Below, in pieces: positions 7,725-16,784 of a DNA stretch of 64,000 nucleotides (position 1 is its first letter; each line of letters begins with the position of its first letter). The stretch spans positions 3,798,501-3,862,500 of the forward strand of contig NZ_OY781114.1 of assembly GCF_963676485.1 (NCBI RefSeq), written 5' to 3'. The notes beneath the pieces were generated by a model. It ran no database searches, was not told where the DNA came from, and saw nothing but the letters and a program-made list of their open reading frames with translations. The position numbers were made by a program, and so were the translations under genes. Source of the DNA: an uncultured Cohaesibacter sp. GTDB lineage: Bacteria > Pseudomonadota > Alphaproteobacteria > Rhizobiales > Cohaesibacteraceae.

Positions 7725-9215
7725 TTAAGGATTCAGTGCCAGACAGGCAAATTCTTGTTTCTTCAAGGCTTTGCACGCATCGCGTGCGGAAGACTTGCTC
7801 GGGAAACCGGCAAAACGCGCTCGATAAAGGGTGGCACTTCCTTTTTGAACCGTTTCTGTGTGGTTGACGCGACCACTCAGCATGCGACCATTGCTTGCAC
7901 GGGCCTTGTCGAGAATTTCGTTGGCGGCCTCAAGCGAAGGGGTTGCACTGAGCTGGATTTGCCAGCCTGCCGGAACGGAGCCGCGGTTTGGCGCTGCCTC
8001 GGGAAGGGGTGCTTCGTGCGTGGACAGATCACCGATCGGGTCGTTGGCCGGGCGTGGCAATGGCGGGATTGCCAAAGCAGCAGTGGTCAGGCGAGGGCGT
8101 GGCGCCGGAATAGCCACAGCGGTATCAGCAATGGCTTTGCGCAACGTAGAGCCGGTTACAACACTGGCTTGAGGCAAAATGGAAAGATGTGCCGTGTCTT
8201 CTTTTACCAGATTCACCGGCGCTGGCTGAGGAGCCGCAGATGCTACAAGCATCGGCTGGGCTGATGACAGCGTCTTTGTTTTTGGCAGACGAATGGTTTC
8301 TGCCAATTCGATATAGCGACGGGTTGCTGGCACACCGACCTTTGCAGTCATGCGGCGGCCTGTTTTGGCCTTTGGCAAATACTGCTTGATCAGTCTGCGC
8401 ATCTGCGCGTCACGACTGGAGCCTGTCCGCCCACCCATGACAACGGCCACGATGTGGCGGTCACCGGTTTTGACGTTCGTAACAAGGTTGAAGCCAGAAG
8501 CGCGAGTGTAGCCGGTTTTGATGCCGTCAACGCCTTTTACGCGCCCCAACAGCTTGTTGTGGTTGCCATAGCGGGCCTTGCCATATTTGAACACGCGCGT
8601 GTTGAAATATCTGTAATAGGTCGGGAACCGATCCTGCAGAGCACGACCGAGCAGGGCCATATCAGCGGCTGTGGTTTTTTGATGTCTGTTGGGAAGGCCC
8701 GATGCGTTCTTGAAGGTCGTGCGCTTCATACCAATGGAATGTGCCTTGGCCGTCATCATCCGCGCGAATTTGGATTCTGTCCCACCAATATTCTCGGCAA
8801 TCACCGCAGCCACATCGTTGGCCGATTTGGTAACAAGCGCGAGAATGGCATCCTTGACCTTGATGGTGCTGCCTGGCTTCAGGTTAAGCTTGGAGGGGGC
8901 CTGTCCTGAAGCATGCCGGGAAACCTTGAGGCGGCTGTTGAGCGACAGCTTTCCCTCTTCGAGCTGTTCGAACATCATATATAGCGTCATCATCTTCGTG
9001 AGCGAAGCAGGATAACGCGGGGAGTTCGCGTGGCTTGAATAGAGAACCTTTCCGCTTTTCACATCGATGACATAGCCGGCATATTTGTTGTTGGCCGCCT
9101 GGGCGGAATGGGGGGAGGCCAGCGCGGCGATCACCATAAACATGGCTGCGGCGATCATAATGGCTGGGCGCACAGGATTTGCACGCCATGTGGCTCTGAA
9201 CGCTACTCTAAACAC
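7725..9215 (-). CDS. D-alanyl-D-alanine carboxypeptidase (PBP5/6 type) with SPOR domain
   Basis: The 496-residue peptidoglycan enzyme has a signal/anchor (residues 18-41) and all three serine-peptidase motifs: S71-L-T-K74, S131-A-N133 and K233-T-G235. The C-terminal 85 residues (from VPAGWQIQLSATPS) form a SPOR domain, which binds denuded glycan at the septum; a Pro/Ala-rich linker of about 130 residues joins them. The enzyme removes the terminal D-Ala of stem peptides in the periplasm, and the SPOR domain implies recruitment to the division site. The start is a GTG with AAGGA seven bases upstream. Confidence 0.9.
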   Translation of the reverse strand: MFRVAFRATWRANPVRPAIMIAAAMFMVIAALASPHSAQAANNKYAGYVIDVKSGKVLYSSHANSPRYPASLTKMMTLYMMFEQLEEGKLSLNSRLKVSRHASGQAPSKLNLKPGSTIKVKDAILALVTKSANDVAAVIAENIGGTESKFARMMTAKAHSIGMKRTTFKNASGLPNRHQKTTAADMALLGRALQDRFPTYYRYFNTRVFKYGKARYGNHNKLLGRVKGVDGIKTGYTRASGFNLVTNVKTGDRHIVAVVMGGRTGSSRDAQMRRLIKQYLPKAKTGRRMTAKVGVPATRRYIELAETIRLPKTKTLSSAQPMLVASAAPQPAPVNLVKEDTAHLSILPQASVVTGSTLRKAIADTAVAIPAPRPRLTTAALAIPPLPRPANDPIGDLSTHEAPLPEAAPNRGSVPAGWQIQLSATPSLEAANEILDKARASNGRMLSGRVNHTETVQKGSATLYRARFAGFPSKSSARDACKALKKQEFACLALNP

Positions 9216-9679
9216 TTGACGTCCTTTGAATGTTTGTCATGACTGACGGATTTTTCCGCTTTGGGGTTTTGTTTCGAGTGCGACGCTTCAAAGGCAACTA
9301 TAGCCTGTCGTACCCGTTTTAAAAAGAGTATGGAAACTCGGTTAGGAAAAGGTAAAAAATGCGCAGTTAGAAGCAATTTGCGAAAAATTTTAATTTTGTA
9401 TTAGCTTGTTTTGAATTGCTAAATGACTGAAATTCATGGCTGAAATTAATTTTCCGCTGCCGTTTGGCTATAAATGCATATGCCCTTACAATGAGAGTGG
9501 AGCATGCTTACATTATTTTGTGGCATCTCGGGTTTTTTGTATGTCAAACTCATACCTGTAGTGTCTCGATTCAAAATGCCTCATCCTCGCCTTGTGAATT
9601 GGGCTGGGGAAAACAACGAGATGCTCAAGAAGACCAACCCGGCATCCGTCCGGGAGAATTTGTGGAGACAATTCAAGCA
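9216..9679. other. 464-base intergenic region between divergent dac and clpS
   Basis: This AT-rich stretch separates the divergently transcribed carboxypeptidase and clpS genes and must carry both promoters. An in-frame extension of clpS reaches back to 9464, but its translation looks non-coding. I see no hairpin terminator or RNA gene here. Confidence 0.5.
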
Positions 9680-10006
9680 ATGAGTAAGGATATTCGTCGC
9701 CTGGATGAAGATGAAGACCTTGGGGTGACGACCAAGTCAAAACCCAAGACCAAGCGTCCTAATATGTACAGGGTCCTGCTGTTGAATGATGACTTCACAC
9801 CGATGGAGTTTGTTGTTCACGTTCTGGAAGCGTTTTTCAACAAGGGCCGAGAAGATGCAACCCGTATTATGCTGCATGTTCACCACCACGGGGTGGGGGA
9901 ATGTGGCGTCTTTACCTATGAAGTGGCGGAAACCAAGGTGAGCCAAGTGATGGACTTTGCCCATCAGCACCAACATCCGCTGCAATGCATCATGGAAAAA
10001 AAGTGA
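9680..10006 (+). CDS. clpS: ATP-dependent Clp protease adaptor ClpS
   Basis: The 108-residue adaptor delivers N-degron substrates to ClpAP. It has the family core [19 protein letters not shown], in which Asn and the Asp pair recognise the substrate alpha-amino group, and the [19 protein letters not shown] segment. The N-terminal 30 residues are charged and probably flexible. The ATG at 9680 starts at [11 protein letters not shown]; the ribosome site is GGAG 12 bases upstream. It is nine bases from clpA, the usual operon. Confidence 0.95.
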   Translation: MSKDIRRLDEDEDLGVTTKSKPKTKRPNMYRVLLLNDDFTPMEFVVHVLEAFFNKGREDATRIMLHVHHHGVGECGVFTYEVAETKVSQVMDFAHQHQHPLQCIMEKK

Positions 10007-10015
10007 GGATACCAA

Positions 10016-12460
10016 GTGCCATCATTTTCTAACAGTCTGGAAGCTGCTCTGCACAAAGCTCTGATTACCGCGAATGAGCGGTATCAGGAGTTCGCTACAC
10101 TTGAACATCTGCTGTTCGCATTGATTGAAGATAGCGACGCGGCGGCGGTGATGCGCGCCTGTGGGGTGGATTTGGATCTGTTGGAAAAGAATCTGCTCGA
10201 TTATATCGACAATGAGCTTTCCAATCTTGTGGTGGACAAGGGGCAGGATTCCAAGCCAACAGCAGGATTCCAGCGTGTTATTCAGCGGGCTGTCATTCAT
10301 GTGCAATCTTCGGGTCGCGAAGAAGTCACCGGAGCGAATGTTCTGGTTGCCATCTTTGCCGAACGGGAAAGCCACGCAGCCTATTTCCTGCATGATCAGG
10401 ATATGACCCGTTATGATGCGGTCAATTATATTTCTCATGGCATCGCAAAAGCCCCGGGACTGTCGGATGGCGTGTCGCCAACCGGAGCTGAAGATGACAT
10501 GGATGATGATTTCGATTTCGAAGAGGATGATGAAGAGGGCAGCAACAAGGCGGAAGCGCTCAAGGCTTATGCCGTCAATCTGAACGAGAAAGCACGCGAC
10601 GGGAAAATCGATATTCTCATCGGGCGTGATGCCGAGATCCATCGGACCATTCAGGTGCTCTGCCGTCGTTCCAAGAATAACCCGCTGTTTGTTGGTGATC
10701 CCGGCGTGGGCAAAACCGCGATTGCGGAAGGGCTCGCCAAACGCATTGTCGACGACAAGGTGCCAGATGTTCTGAAGGGCTCGACGATCTTCTCGCTCGA
10801 TATGGGCACGCTGCTGGCCGGGACCCGCTATCGGGGCGACTTTGAAGAACGACTCAAGCGCGTCATCAAGGAAATCGAGGACTATGACGGGGCGATCCTC
10901 TTTATCGATGAGATTCATACCGTGATTGGTGCAGGCGCCACATCTGGCGGTGCAATGGATGCGTCCAATCTGCTCAAGCCATCGCTGGCTGCGGGTAACC
11001 TAAGATGCATGGGCTCGACCACCTACAAGGAATATCGCCAATTTTTCGAGAAGGACAGGGCTCTTGTGCGCCGGTTCCAGAAGATTGATGTGAATGAACC
11101 ATCCCTTCCGGATGCTATCGATATCCTGAAAGGTCTGAAGCCTTATTTCGAGGATTATCACAGCGTGAAATTCACCAATGACGCCATCAAGTCTGCGGTG
11201 GAGCTTTCGGCCCGCTATATCCATGACAGGAAATTGCCGGACAAGGCCATTGATGTGATTGATGAAACAGGGGCTGCGCAGCAGCTGCTGCCAGCTTCGC
11301 GTCGTCGCAAGAGCATTTCGGCCAAGGAAGTGGAAGCCACCGTTGCCACAATGGCCCGCATTCCGCCGAAAACCGTCTCCAAGGATGACAAGGAAGTCCT
11401 GTCCAATCTTGAGGTCAACCTCAAGCGCATGGTGTATGGGCAGGATCTGGCCATTGATGCGTTGACCAGCCAGATCAAGCTGGCCCGTGCAGGGTTGCGT
11501 GAACCTGAAAAGCCGATTGGCAGCTATCTCTTCTCCGGCCCGACGGGGGTTGGTAAAACCGAAGTGACTCGCCAGCTGGCAGATCTGATGGGTGTGGAAC
11601 TGCTGCGCTTTGACATGTCGGAATATATGGAAAAGCACACCATTTCGCGTCTGATCGGTGCGCCTCCGGGCTATGTTGGCTTTGATCAGGGCGGCCTGCT
11701 TACCGATGGCGTCGATCAGCACCCCCATTGTGTGCTGCTGCTTGACGAGATCGAGAAGGCTCACCCGGATCTCTATAACATCCTGTTGCAGGTGATGGAT
11801 CACGGCAAGCTGACCGATCATAACGGCAAGCAGGTGGATTTCCGCAATGTCATTCTGGTCATGACGACCAATGCCGGCGCCGCAGAAATGGATAAGCCAG
11901 CCATTGGCTTTACCCAGTCTGAGCGTTCGGGGGATGACGAGGAGGCGATCAACAAGCTGTTCACTCCGGAATTCCGCAACCGTCTGGATGCTGTCATTCC
12001 GTTTGCAGCTCTGCCGACGGAAGTCATCCATCAGGTCGTGCGCAAATTCGTCATGCAGCTGGAAGCCCAACTGGCGGATCGCGGTGTTACCTTCGAGTTG
12101 ACCGATGCGGCCACAGCCTGGCTTGCCAAAAAGGGCTATGATCCGAAAATGGGTGCGCGTCCATTGGGGCGTGTCATTCAGGAGCATATCAAGCGGCCAT
12201 TGGCTGAAGAGATCCTGTTTGGCAAATTGACCAAGGGCGGCACAGTGCGGGTTGATATCGATCTGGACAATATGGAGAAACTGTTCCTCTCCGTGATCGA
12301 AGATGATGAGCCCAAGGTTGATAGCGCAACTGCCAAGAAGGCCGCTTCCAAGGGCGAGGCCAAGGCCTCCAGCGCTGATGAGACGAAGAAGGGCTCACGC
12401 CGGTCATCGTCAAAGAAAAAGGCGTCGGTGCCCAGCGTTGCCAAGGTCGACAAGAAATAG
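10016..12460 (+). CDS. clpA: ATP-dependent Clp protease ATPase subunit ClpA
   Basis: The 814-residue AAA+ unfoldase has an N-terminal Clp_N double repeat (1-140), an acidic linker (EDDMDDDFDFEEDDEEG), D1 with Walker A GDPGVGKT and Walker B ILFIDEIH, and D2 with GPTGVGKT and VLLLDEIE. The Arg-rich sensor region and the C-terminal D2 small domain are complete. It forms hexamers on ClpP. Beyond the usual end there is a tail of about 50 residues rich in Lys, Ser and Ala, absent from E. coli ClpA. The start is GTG with GAGGAT upstream. Confidence 0.96.
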   Translation: MPSFSNSLEAALHKALITANERYQEFATLEHLLFALIEDSDAAAVMRACGVDLDLLEKNLLDYIDNELSNLVVDKGQDSKPTAGFQRVIQRAVIHVQSSGREEVTGANVLVAIFAERESHAAYFLHDQDMTRYDAVNYISHGIAKAPGLSDGVSPTGAEDDMDDDFDFEEDDEEGSNKAEALKAYAVNLNEKARDGKIDILIGRDAEIHRTIQVLCRRSKNNPLFVGDPGVGKTAIAEGLAKRIVDDKVPDVLKGSTIFSLDMGTLLAGTRYRGDFEERLKRVIKEIEDYDGAILFIDEIHTVIGAGATSGGAMDASNLLKPSLAAGNLRCMGSTTYKEYRQFFEKDRALVRRFQKIDVNEPSLPDAIDILKGLKPYFEDYHSVKFTNDAIKSAVELSARYIHDRKLPDKAIDVIDETGAAQQLLPASRRRKSISAKEVEATVATMARIPPKTVSKDDKEVLSNLEVNLKRMVYGQDLAIDALTSQIKLARAGLREPEKPIGSYLFSGPTGVGKTEVTRQLADLMGVELLRFDMSEYMEKHTISRLIGAPPGYVGFDQGGLLTDGVDQHPHCVLLLDEIEKAHPDLYNILLQVMDHGKLTDHNGKQVDFRNVILVMTTNAGAAEMDKPAIGFTQSERSGDDEEAINKLFTPEFRNRLDAVIPFAALPTEVIHQVVRKFVMQLEAQLADRGVTFELTDAATAWLAKKGYDPKMGARPLGRVIQEHIKRPLAEEILFGKLTKGGTVRVDIDLDNMEKLFLSVIEDDEPKVDSATAKKAASKGEAKASSADETKKGSRRSSSKKKASVPSVAKVDKK

Positions 12461-12468
12461 CAACAAGG

Positions 12469-12498
12469 AGCGCCAGCGGTAACGTTGGCGCTTTTTTC
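12469..12498 (+). terminator. Intrinsic terminator of clpSA
   Basis: AGCGCCA (12469-12475) pairs with TGGCGCT (12486-12492), extended inward by a short stem closing a GTAA tetraloop, and is followed by a T-run to 12497. It ends the clpS-clpA transcript. Confidence 0.9.
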
Positions 12499-12501
12499 GT
12501 C

Positions 12502-12747
12502 ATGTTTCCTCAAATGCCCGGTTGGCTTCGTGGTTTGCTTCTGTTTTTTGCCTTTGCGCTTGTCTCTTTGATGAGTGCCAGCGCAATCATGCGGGCCGCT
12601 TTCCCCAATGGGATATTCGGGAGCCTGATCAATCCGGCCACTGGGCGGGCCGATGGCGTTGAATTGCTCAAGAATATCCTGACGCTTGCAGCAGGCTTCC
12701 TGCTTGCGCTTTCCTTGCTATATCAACATTTCTTTGGTGATGATTGA
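12502..12747 (+). CDS. Small membrane protein, two predicted helices
   Basis: An 81-residue frame with two hydrophobic helices (residues 9-32 and about 57-77) linked by a polar segment containing GSLINPATGRADG. Amino-acid composition looks like a real inner-membrane protein. No family recognised. The ATG lies directly behind the T-run of the clpA terminator and has no clear ribosome site; a second ATG at 12514 is possible. Translation therefore needs read-through or a promoter inside clpA. Confidence 0.5.
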   Translation: MFPQMPGWLRGLLLFFAFALVSLMSASAIMRAAFPNGIFGSLINPATGRADGVELLKNILTLAAGFLLALSLLYQHFFGDD

Positions 12748-12780
12748 TGTGTCAAACCATGCGCTTTTGCCGATAGGTGC

Positions 12781-12927
12781 TTGCATTGCCCGCGATTTGG
12801 CGATAAATGCAAAGATATGAAACAGATGTGCCACCAGTATCAGTCGATTATTCTCACCATTCTTTGAATGGTGGGCTTTCGTACGTGCATATCACTTACC
12901 GGAACCCGCCTGAGGCGGGTTTTTTTG
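12781..12927 (+). ncRNA. Possible small RNA or terminator-bearing leader
   Basis: TTGCAT (12781-12786) and TAAATG (12804-12809), 17 bases apart, could be a sigma-70 promoter. They are followed by a perfect 8-bp hairpin (12855-12862 with 12866-12873) and an intrinsic terminator at 12904-12927. The resulting transcript would be roughly 110 nt. The terminator could instead belong to the small membrane gene upstream. Confidence 0.3.
12904..12927 (+). terminator. Intrinsic terminator
   Basis: ACCCGCC (12904-12910) pairs with GGCGGGT (12914-12920) around TGA, followed by eight Ts. It lies 34 bases before the next gene's ATG. Confidence 0.85.
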
Positions 12928-12961
12928 TGCCGTCTCATGGGTATTTTTCAAGGAGACGGAC

Positions 12962-13357
12962 ATGACCTCTCAAGCATTACACTCTGTGATCGAGGCTGCC
13001 GATAAAGCAATCTCGGCTGAAGATTTCGACAGCCTGATGGACTTCTATGCCGAGGATGCGACGCTAGTCGTCAAGCCAGGGCTGGCTGTTACGGGCAAGG
13101 AAGCGATCAGAAAAGCCTTCATGGCCATCGCCGAGCATTTCCAACACAAGCTGACCGTTAGGCAGGGCCAGATGGAAGTGTTCGAGGGAGGCGACACGGC
13201 GCTGGTCGTCATGAAGACCTTTCTGGATACGGTTGATTCTGATGGCTGGGATCTGACGCTGGTGCGCCGGGCAAGCTATGTCTTCAAGCTGTCTTCAGAA
13301 GGGCAATGGCTGTGCACGGTTGATAATTCCTATGGTACGGATCTGCTTGAGGCTTAA
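12962..13357 (+). CDS. SnoaL/DUF4440-like (NTF2-fold) protein
   Basis: The 131-residue protein has the compact NTF2 fold pattern: an N-terminal helix (IEAADKAISAEDFDSLMDFY) then AEDATLVVKPGLAVTGKEAIRKAF, then alternating beta strands ending QWLCTVDNSYGTD. Members include polyketide cyclases, ketosteroid isomerase relatives and calcineurin-like stress proteins; this one cannot be assigned a substrate. A near-perfect AAGGAG ribosome site precedes the ATG. It stands alone between two terminator-like regions. Confidence 0.8.
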   Translation: MTSQALHSVIEAADKAISAEDFDSLMDFYAEDATLVVKPGLAVTGKEAIRKAFMAIAEHFQHKLTVRQGQMEVFEGGDTALVVMKTFLDTVDSDGWDLTLVRRASYVFKLSSEGQWLCTVDNSYGTDLLEA

Positions 13358-13566
13358 CCTCGGGCAGATGCGCCTCTAGCGGATCAGAATGGGCAAGAGG
13401 CATGCTTTATCAAAGAGTTTGCAAGAGCACCGTTGCAGGGTAAGCTTTGCCCCATCGTGCGTGCAAGGCTGATAGTCTTGAGCGGCAATCACGATGCTTA
13501 TGCTTGACCCGGAGTTGGTTTGATGGATAAACAGTCCTGATGAGTCCGCAATAAAGAGGTGACCCC

Positions 13567-14988
13567 GTGCTTTCAGCACTCGGGATATTGATTGCCGCAT
13601 TGGGCGGGATGATGTTTTTTCCCGCACTTGTCGATCTGGCATATCAAAGCACAGACTGGCACGCCTTTATTGGCGGAGGCTCCATATCCATCGGATTTGG
13701 CGTAGCGCTTTTTCTGGCCATGCGCGGTCAGGAAGGGGAGTGGTCGATTCGCAGCTCCATTCTGTTTGTGAATGGCAGCTGGTTCGTGCTCAGTGCCTTT
13801 GCGGCATTGCCGCTCTATTTCTCATCGCTTGGCATCAGTTATGCCGATGCCTATTTCGAATCTGCGTCCGGCTTTACTACGACAGGCTCCACCGTGCTCA
13901 GTGGTCTTGATACCATGGCACCGGGGTTGCTCTTCTGGCGATCGCTGATGCAGTGGCTCGGTGGCTTGGGCATCGTGGCCATCGGTATCACTATTCTGCC
14001 CATGCTCGGCTCTGGCGGGCAAAAGCTGTTTTTCCTTGAATCCTCAGAACAGAGTGACAATCCGTATCCGCGCATTCGGGAATTCGCGATCAAGATTGCC
14101 TTTGTCTATATGTTCCTGACGGCCGCTTGTGCCTTTGCCTATTTTGTCTTGGGCATGACCTTCTTTGAAGCGATCAATCATGCCATGACAACCCTTTCAA
14201 CGGGGGGCTATTCCACCTCGGATAGCTCCATGGCGCATTTTGATAGCGTCGGAATCTATTTTGCAGGATCGCTGTTCATGTTCTTTGGCGGCTTGCCCTT
14301 CCTCTACATGATCCGCTTTTTCTCGCAGGACAGAGGGCACGATCCGCAGATTGGGCTCTATCTGAAAGGCGTTCTGATTGCGGCTGTTGGCATCTTCTTT
14401 GCCAAGCAATGGCTTTCCCCCGGCCCGGTTATTGAGGATTTCGCTATCTCCCTGTTCGACGTTATTTCGATTGTTACGACCACGGGATTTGGTGCGGGGG
14501 ACTATCAGGAGTGGGGGGCGCTGTTTGTTGCCATCTTCCTCATTCTTACCTTCTTTGGAGCTTGTTCCGGTTCGACAGCGGGGGGCATCAAGCAGTTTCG
14601 TTTTGTCATCGCCTGGCTCATCATCAAGAATGCCGTGGCCAAGCTGATCCACCCCAACCGGATCGTACCCATGCGCTATGGCTCGCAGGTGGTGGATGAT
14701 GAAATGGCGGCTTCAACGCTGAGCTTCATATTCCTTTTCTTCCTCACCTTCATGGTGTTTGCCATCGCGCTGCAATTGTGTGGTCTTGATTTCGTGACCG
14801 CGATGAGTGCCTCGGCCACGGCACTGGCCAATGTGGGCCCCGGGCTTGGCGACATCATCGGGCCTGCGGGCAACTTCAGCAGCTTGCCGGATATTGCCAA
14901 ATGGCTCTTGAGCATCGAGATGATTCTGGGACGTCTGGAAATTCTCTCCGCGCTCACAATCCTCATGCCTGCTTTCTGGCGCTGGTAG
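13567..14988 (+). CDS. trkH: Potassium uptake protein TrkH
   Basis: The 473-residue inner-membrane K+ translocating subunit has about ten helices and four pore-loop repeats. The selectivity-filter regions are visible as SASGFTTTGSTV, TLSTGGYSTSD, IVTTTGFGAGDY and ATALANVGPGLG. TrkH works with the cytosolic NAD-binding TrkA, which is not in this window. The start is GTG at 13567 with GAGGTG upstream. A standard-length, intact copy. Confidence 0.93.
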   Translation: MLSALGILIAALGGMMFFPALVDLAYQSTDWHAFIGGGSISIGFGVALFLAMRGQEGEWSIRSSILFVNGSWFVLSAFAALPLYFSSLGISYADAYFESASGFTTTGSTVLSGLDTMAPGLLFWRSLMQWLGGLGIVAIGITILPMLGSGGQKLFFLESSEQSDNPYPRIREFAIKIAFVYMFLTAACAFAYFVLGMTFFEAINHAMTTLSTGGYSTSDSSMAHFDSVGIYFAGSLFMFFGGLPFLYMIRFFSQDRGHDPQIGLYLKGVLIAAVGIFFAKQWLSPGPVIEDFAISLFDVISIVTTTGFGAGDYQEWGALFVAIFLILTFFGACSGSTAGGIKQFRFVIAWLIIKNAVAKLIHPNRIVPMRYGSQVVDDEMAASTLSFIFLFFLTFMVFAIALQLCGLDFVTAMSASATALANVGPGLGDIIGPAGNFSSLPDIAKWLLSIEMILGRLEILSALTILMPAFWRW

Positions 14989-15107
14989 GGGAAAGCGCGC
15001 GCGCCAAGGCCCGTAATTCAATATGCTTGCTTTGTATGGTGGGTTGAATGGTGGGGGCGGCTGTGTAAGACTTGGTGCTCTTCCTATCTCCTTCCTCCAA
15101 GGTTCCA

Positions 15108-15866
15108 ATGGTTTCAAACAATATGCCTGATGCGCCGCCTGCAGTCGCAGTCGATGAAGGCCAATCCGGTTGGTATTGGTATCGGCGCGGTATGCGTAAT
15201 CTGCTTTCTACGCCTGCCATTGTGCTTTATTTCTCTTATCTGGGCTTTGGCAGCTTCACCTATGAGAGCGGGGTAAGCGTCTATCTATCGATGTTCATGA
15301 CCCTCACCACATGGGCCATCCCCAGCAATGTCATCCTGATCGGAGGCATCCTGTCCGGCTCCAGCTTGTTGGCCATCTTTGTGGCGGTGGCGCTGGCCTC
15401 TGTGCGCATGATGCCGATGGTGGTTTCCATAATTCCGGAGATCCGGGATGAGAAGACACCCACTTGGAAGCTGGTGCTGCTGGCCCATTTCACCGCGATC
15501 ACGTCTTGGGTTTTCGGCATGAAAGAGTTGCCTTCATTGCCGCCTCATGCGCGGGTTCCCTTTTTTGGTGGTTTCGCCGTGTCTCTGGCCGTGCTCAGTG
15601 TTGGCATTGTCGCGTTAGGGCATGGGGTTGCAGGTGCTGTGCCGCTTGAGGTTGCTGCAGCCTTGTTCCTGATGACACCTTTATATTTCATTCTCACCTT
15701 GCCAAGTGCTGCGCGGCTGCTTTCCGATAAACTGGCCTTGGTCTTCGGCTTTATTCTCGGTCCGCTGTTTGCTTTGGTATTGCCGGAAATGGGGCTGGTA
15801 TTGACCGGGCTTGTCGGTGGCCTGGGGGCCTATGCGATCGGCTATTACAGGAGAAAGCGGGCATGA
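15108..15866 (+). CDS. azlC: AzlC family branched-chain amino acid exporter, large subunit
   Basis: The 252-residue membrane protein has about eight helices. ALASVRMMPMVVSIIPEIRDE is the AzlC signature (Arg-Met-Met-Pro in the first cytoplasmic loop). With AzlD it forms an exporter for branched-chain amino acids or analogues. The ATG at 15108 has AAGG upstream; the next ATG at 15123 is possible. The stop overlaps the azlD start by 4 bases (ATGA), so the two are translationally coupled. Confidence 0.85.
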   Translation: MVSNNMPDAPPAVAVDEGQSGWYWYRRGMRNLLSTPAIVLYFSYLGFGSFTYESGVSVYLSMFMTLTTWAIPSNVILIGGILSGSSLLAIFVAVALASVRMMPMVVSIIPEIRDEKTPTWKLVLLAHFTAITSWVFGMKELPSLPPHARVPFFGGFAVSLAVLSVGIVALGHGVAGAVPLEVAAALFLMTPLYFILTLPSAARLLSDKLALVFGFILGPLFALVLPEMGLVLTGLVGGLGAYAIGYYRRKRA

Positions 15867-16231
15867 CGATGCTGTTTGACAGTTTTGATGGCTCCTGGTG
15901 GCCCTATCTGTTCGTCCTGCTGGGGGCATCGCTGCCCACGAATATGTGGCGCTGGCTGGGGGTCGGCTTTGCCGGACGGTTAAGAGATGACAGCGAGTGG
16001 ATTTTGCTGGCACGCTCGATTGCCAATGCTCTGGTGGCCGGTGTCATCACGCGGCTCATTCTGTTTCCGACCGGCGCGTTGACCTTCGTCCCTGTCTGGA
16101 TGCGTCTTGTTGCTGTGGCTTTTGCGGTGGTGTTCTATTTCGGGCTGATGCGCAATCTGTTTATCGGGGTGCTTTTGGGCGCGGTCACGTTGGTGGGCCT
16201 GACGCTGCTGTTTGGCATGCAGATGACCTGA
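15863..16231 (+). CDS. azlD: AzlD family branched-chain amino acid exporter, small subunit
   Basis: The 122-residue protein has four hydrophobic segments and the AzlD-like opening LGASLPTNMWRWLGV. It is slightly longer than the usual 100-110 residues of the family. The 4-base overlap with azlC supports a two-subunit exporter. Its stop is five bases before a strong terminator stem. Confidence 0.82.
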   Translation: MTMLFDSFDGSWWPYLFVLLGASLPTNMWRWLGVGFAGRLRDDSEWILLARSIANALVAGVITRLILFPTGALTFVPVWMRLVAVAFAVVFYFGLMRNLFIGVLLGAVTLVGLTLLFGMQMT

Positions 16232-16256
16232 AAAAGGGGCGCATCTGCGCCCCTTG
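16231..16256 (-). terminator. Intrinsic terminator of the HIT gene (also a stem after azlD)
   Basis: AAGGGGCGCA (16235-16244) pairs with TGCGCCCCTT (16247-16256). Reading the minus strand, the stem is followed by five Ts, so it ends the HIT transcript; on the plus strand the T-run is poor. Confidence 0.8.
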
Positions 16257-16286
16257 GGATGATCTTTTGGATTGGTCAGGACATTG

Positions 16287-16721
16287 TCAGAGGCTTTCCA
16301 GCGCCTTGCGATATTTTTCTGCATGCCCTGCAAGCAGATCGTTGTCTGCCATTTCACCGGTTTGTGGGCGCAGCTCGACGCCTTCAAGGCGTGGCACGAC
16401 ATGGAAATGCAGATGGAAGACCAGCTGCCCGCCAGCGCCTTCGTTATTCTGCTGTACGGTGACACCATCAGCCCCGAAAGCGACCATGGCTGCTTTGGCA
16501 ATCTTCTGTGTGGTGGCGATTACGGCATTCAGGTCGCTTTCTGCCGTGTCGAAAATATTGCGTGATGGATTTTTGGGAAGCACCAGAGCGTGGCCATCAG
16601 ACTTGGGCATGACATCGAGAAAAGCGATTGTCAGCTCGTCCTCATAGATTTTGTGGCTAGGAATTTCGCCACGCAGGATTTTCGCAAAGATGTTGTCATT
16701 GTCATAGGCTGGCGTGCTCAT
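16287..16721 (-). CDS. HIT family (histidine triad) nucleotide-binding protein
   Basis: The 144-residue protein has the catalytic triad HLHFHVVPR (H-x-H-x-H) and the N-terminal FAKILRGEIPSHKIYED of the HINT branch. These enzymes hydrolyse purine nucleoside phosphoramidates or AMP-lysine. Length and motifs are normal. It is followed by its own terminator and separated by about 60 bases from the FemAB-like gene upstream. Confidence 0.93.
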   Translation of the reverse strand: MSTPAYDNDNIFAKILRGEIPSHKIYEDELTIAFLDVMPKSDGHALVLPKNPSRNIFDTAESDLNAVIATTQKIAKAAMVAFGADGVTVQQNNEGAGGQLVFHLHFHVVPRLEGVELRPQTGEMADNDLLAGHAEKYRKALESL

Positions 16722-16784
16722 GAGTCGAATCCATTGATTGGTTGAAAATGTTGGGGGCAGACTAGCAGCGCGGGGGCGTGAAAT

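Noticed and set aside
13371..13400. GCCTCT/AGAGGC inverted repeat after the SnoaL-like gene
   Set aside because: Only six pairs and no T-run; weak as a terminator.
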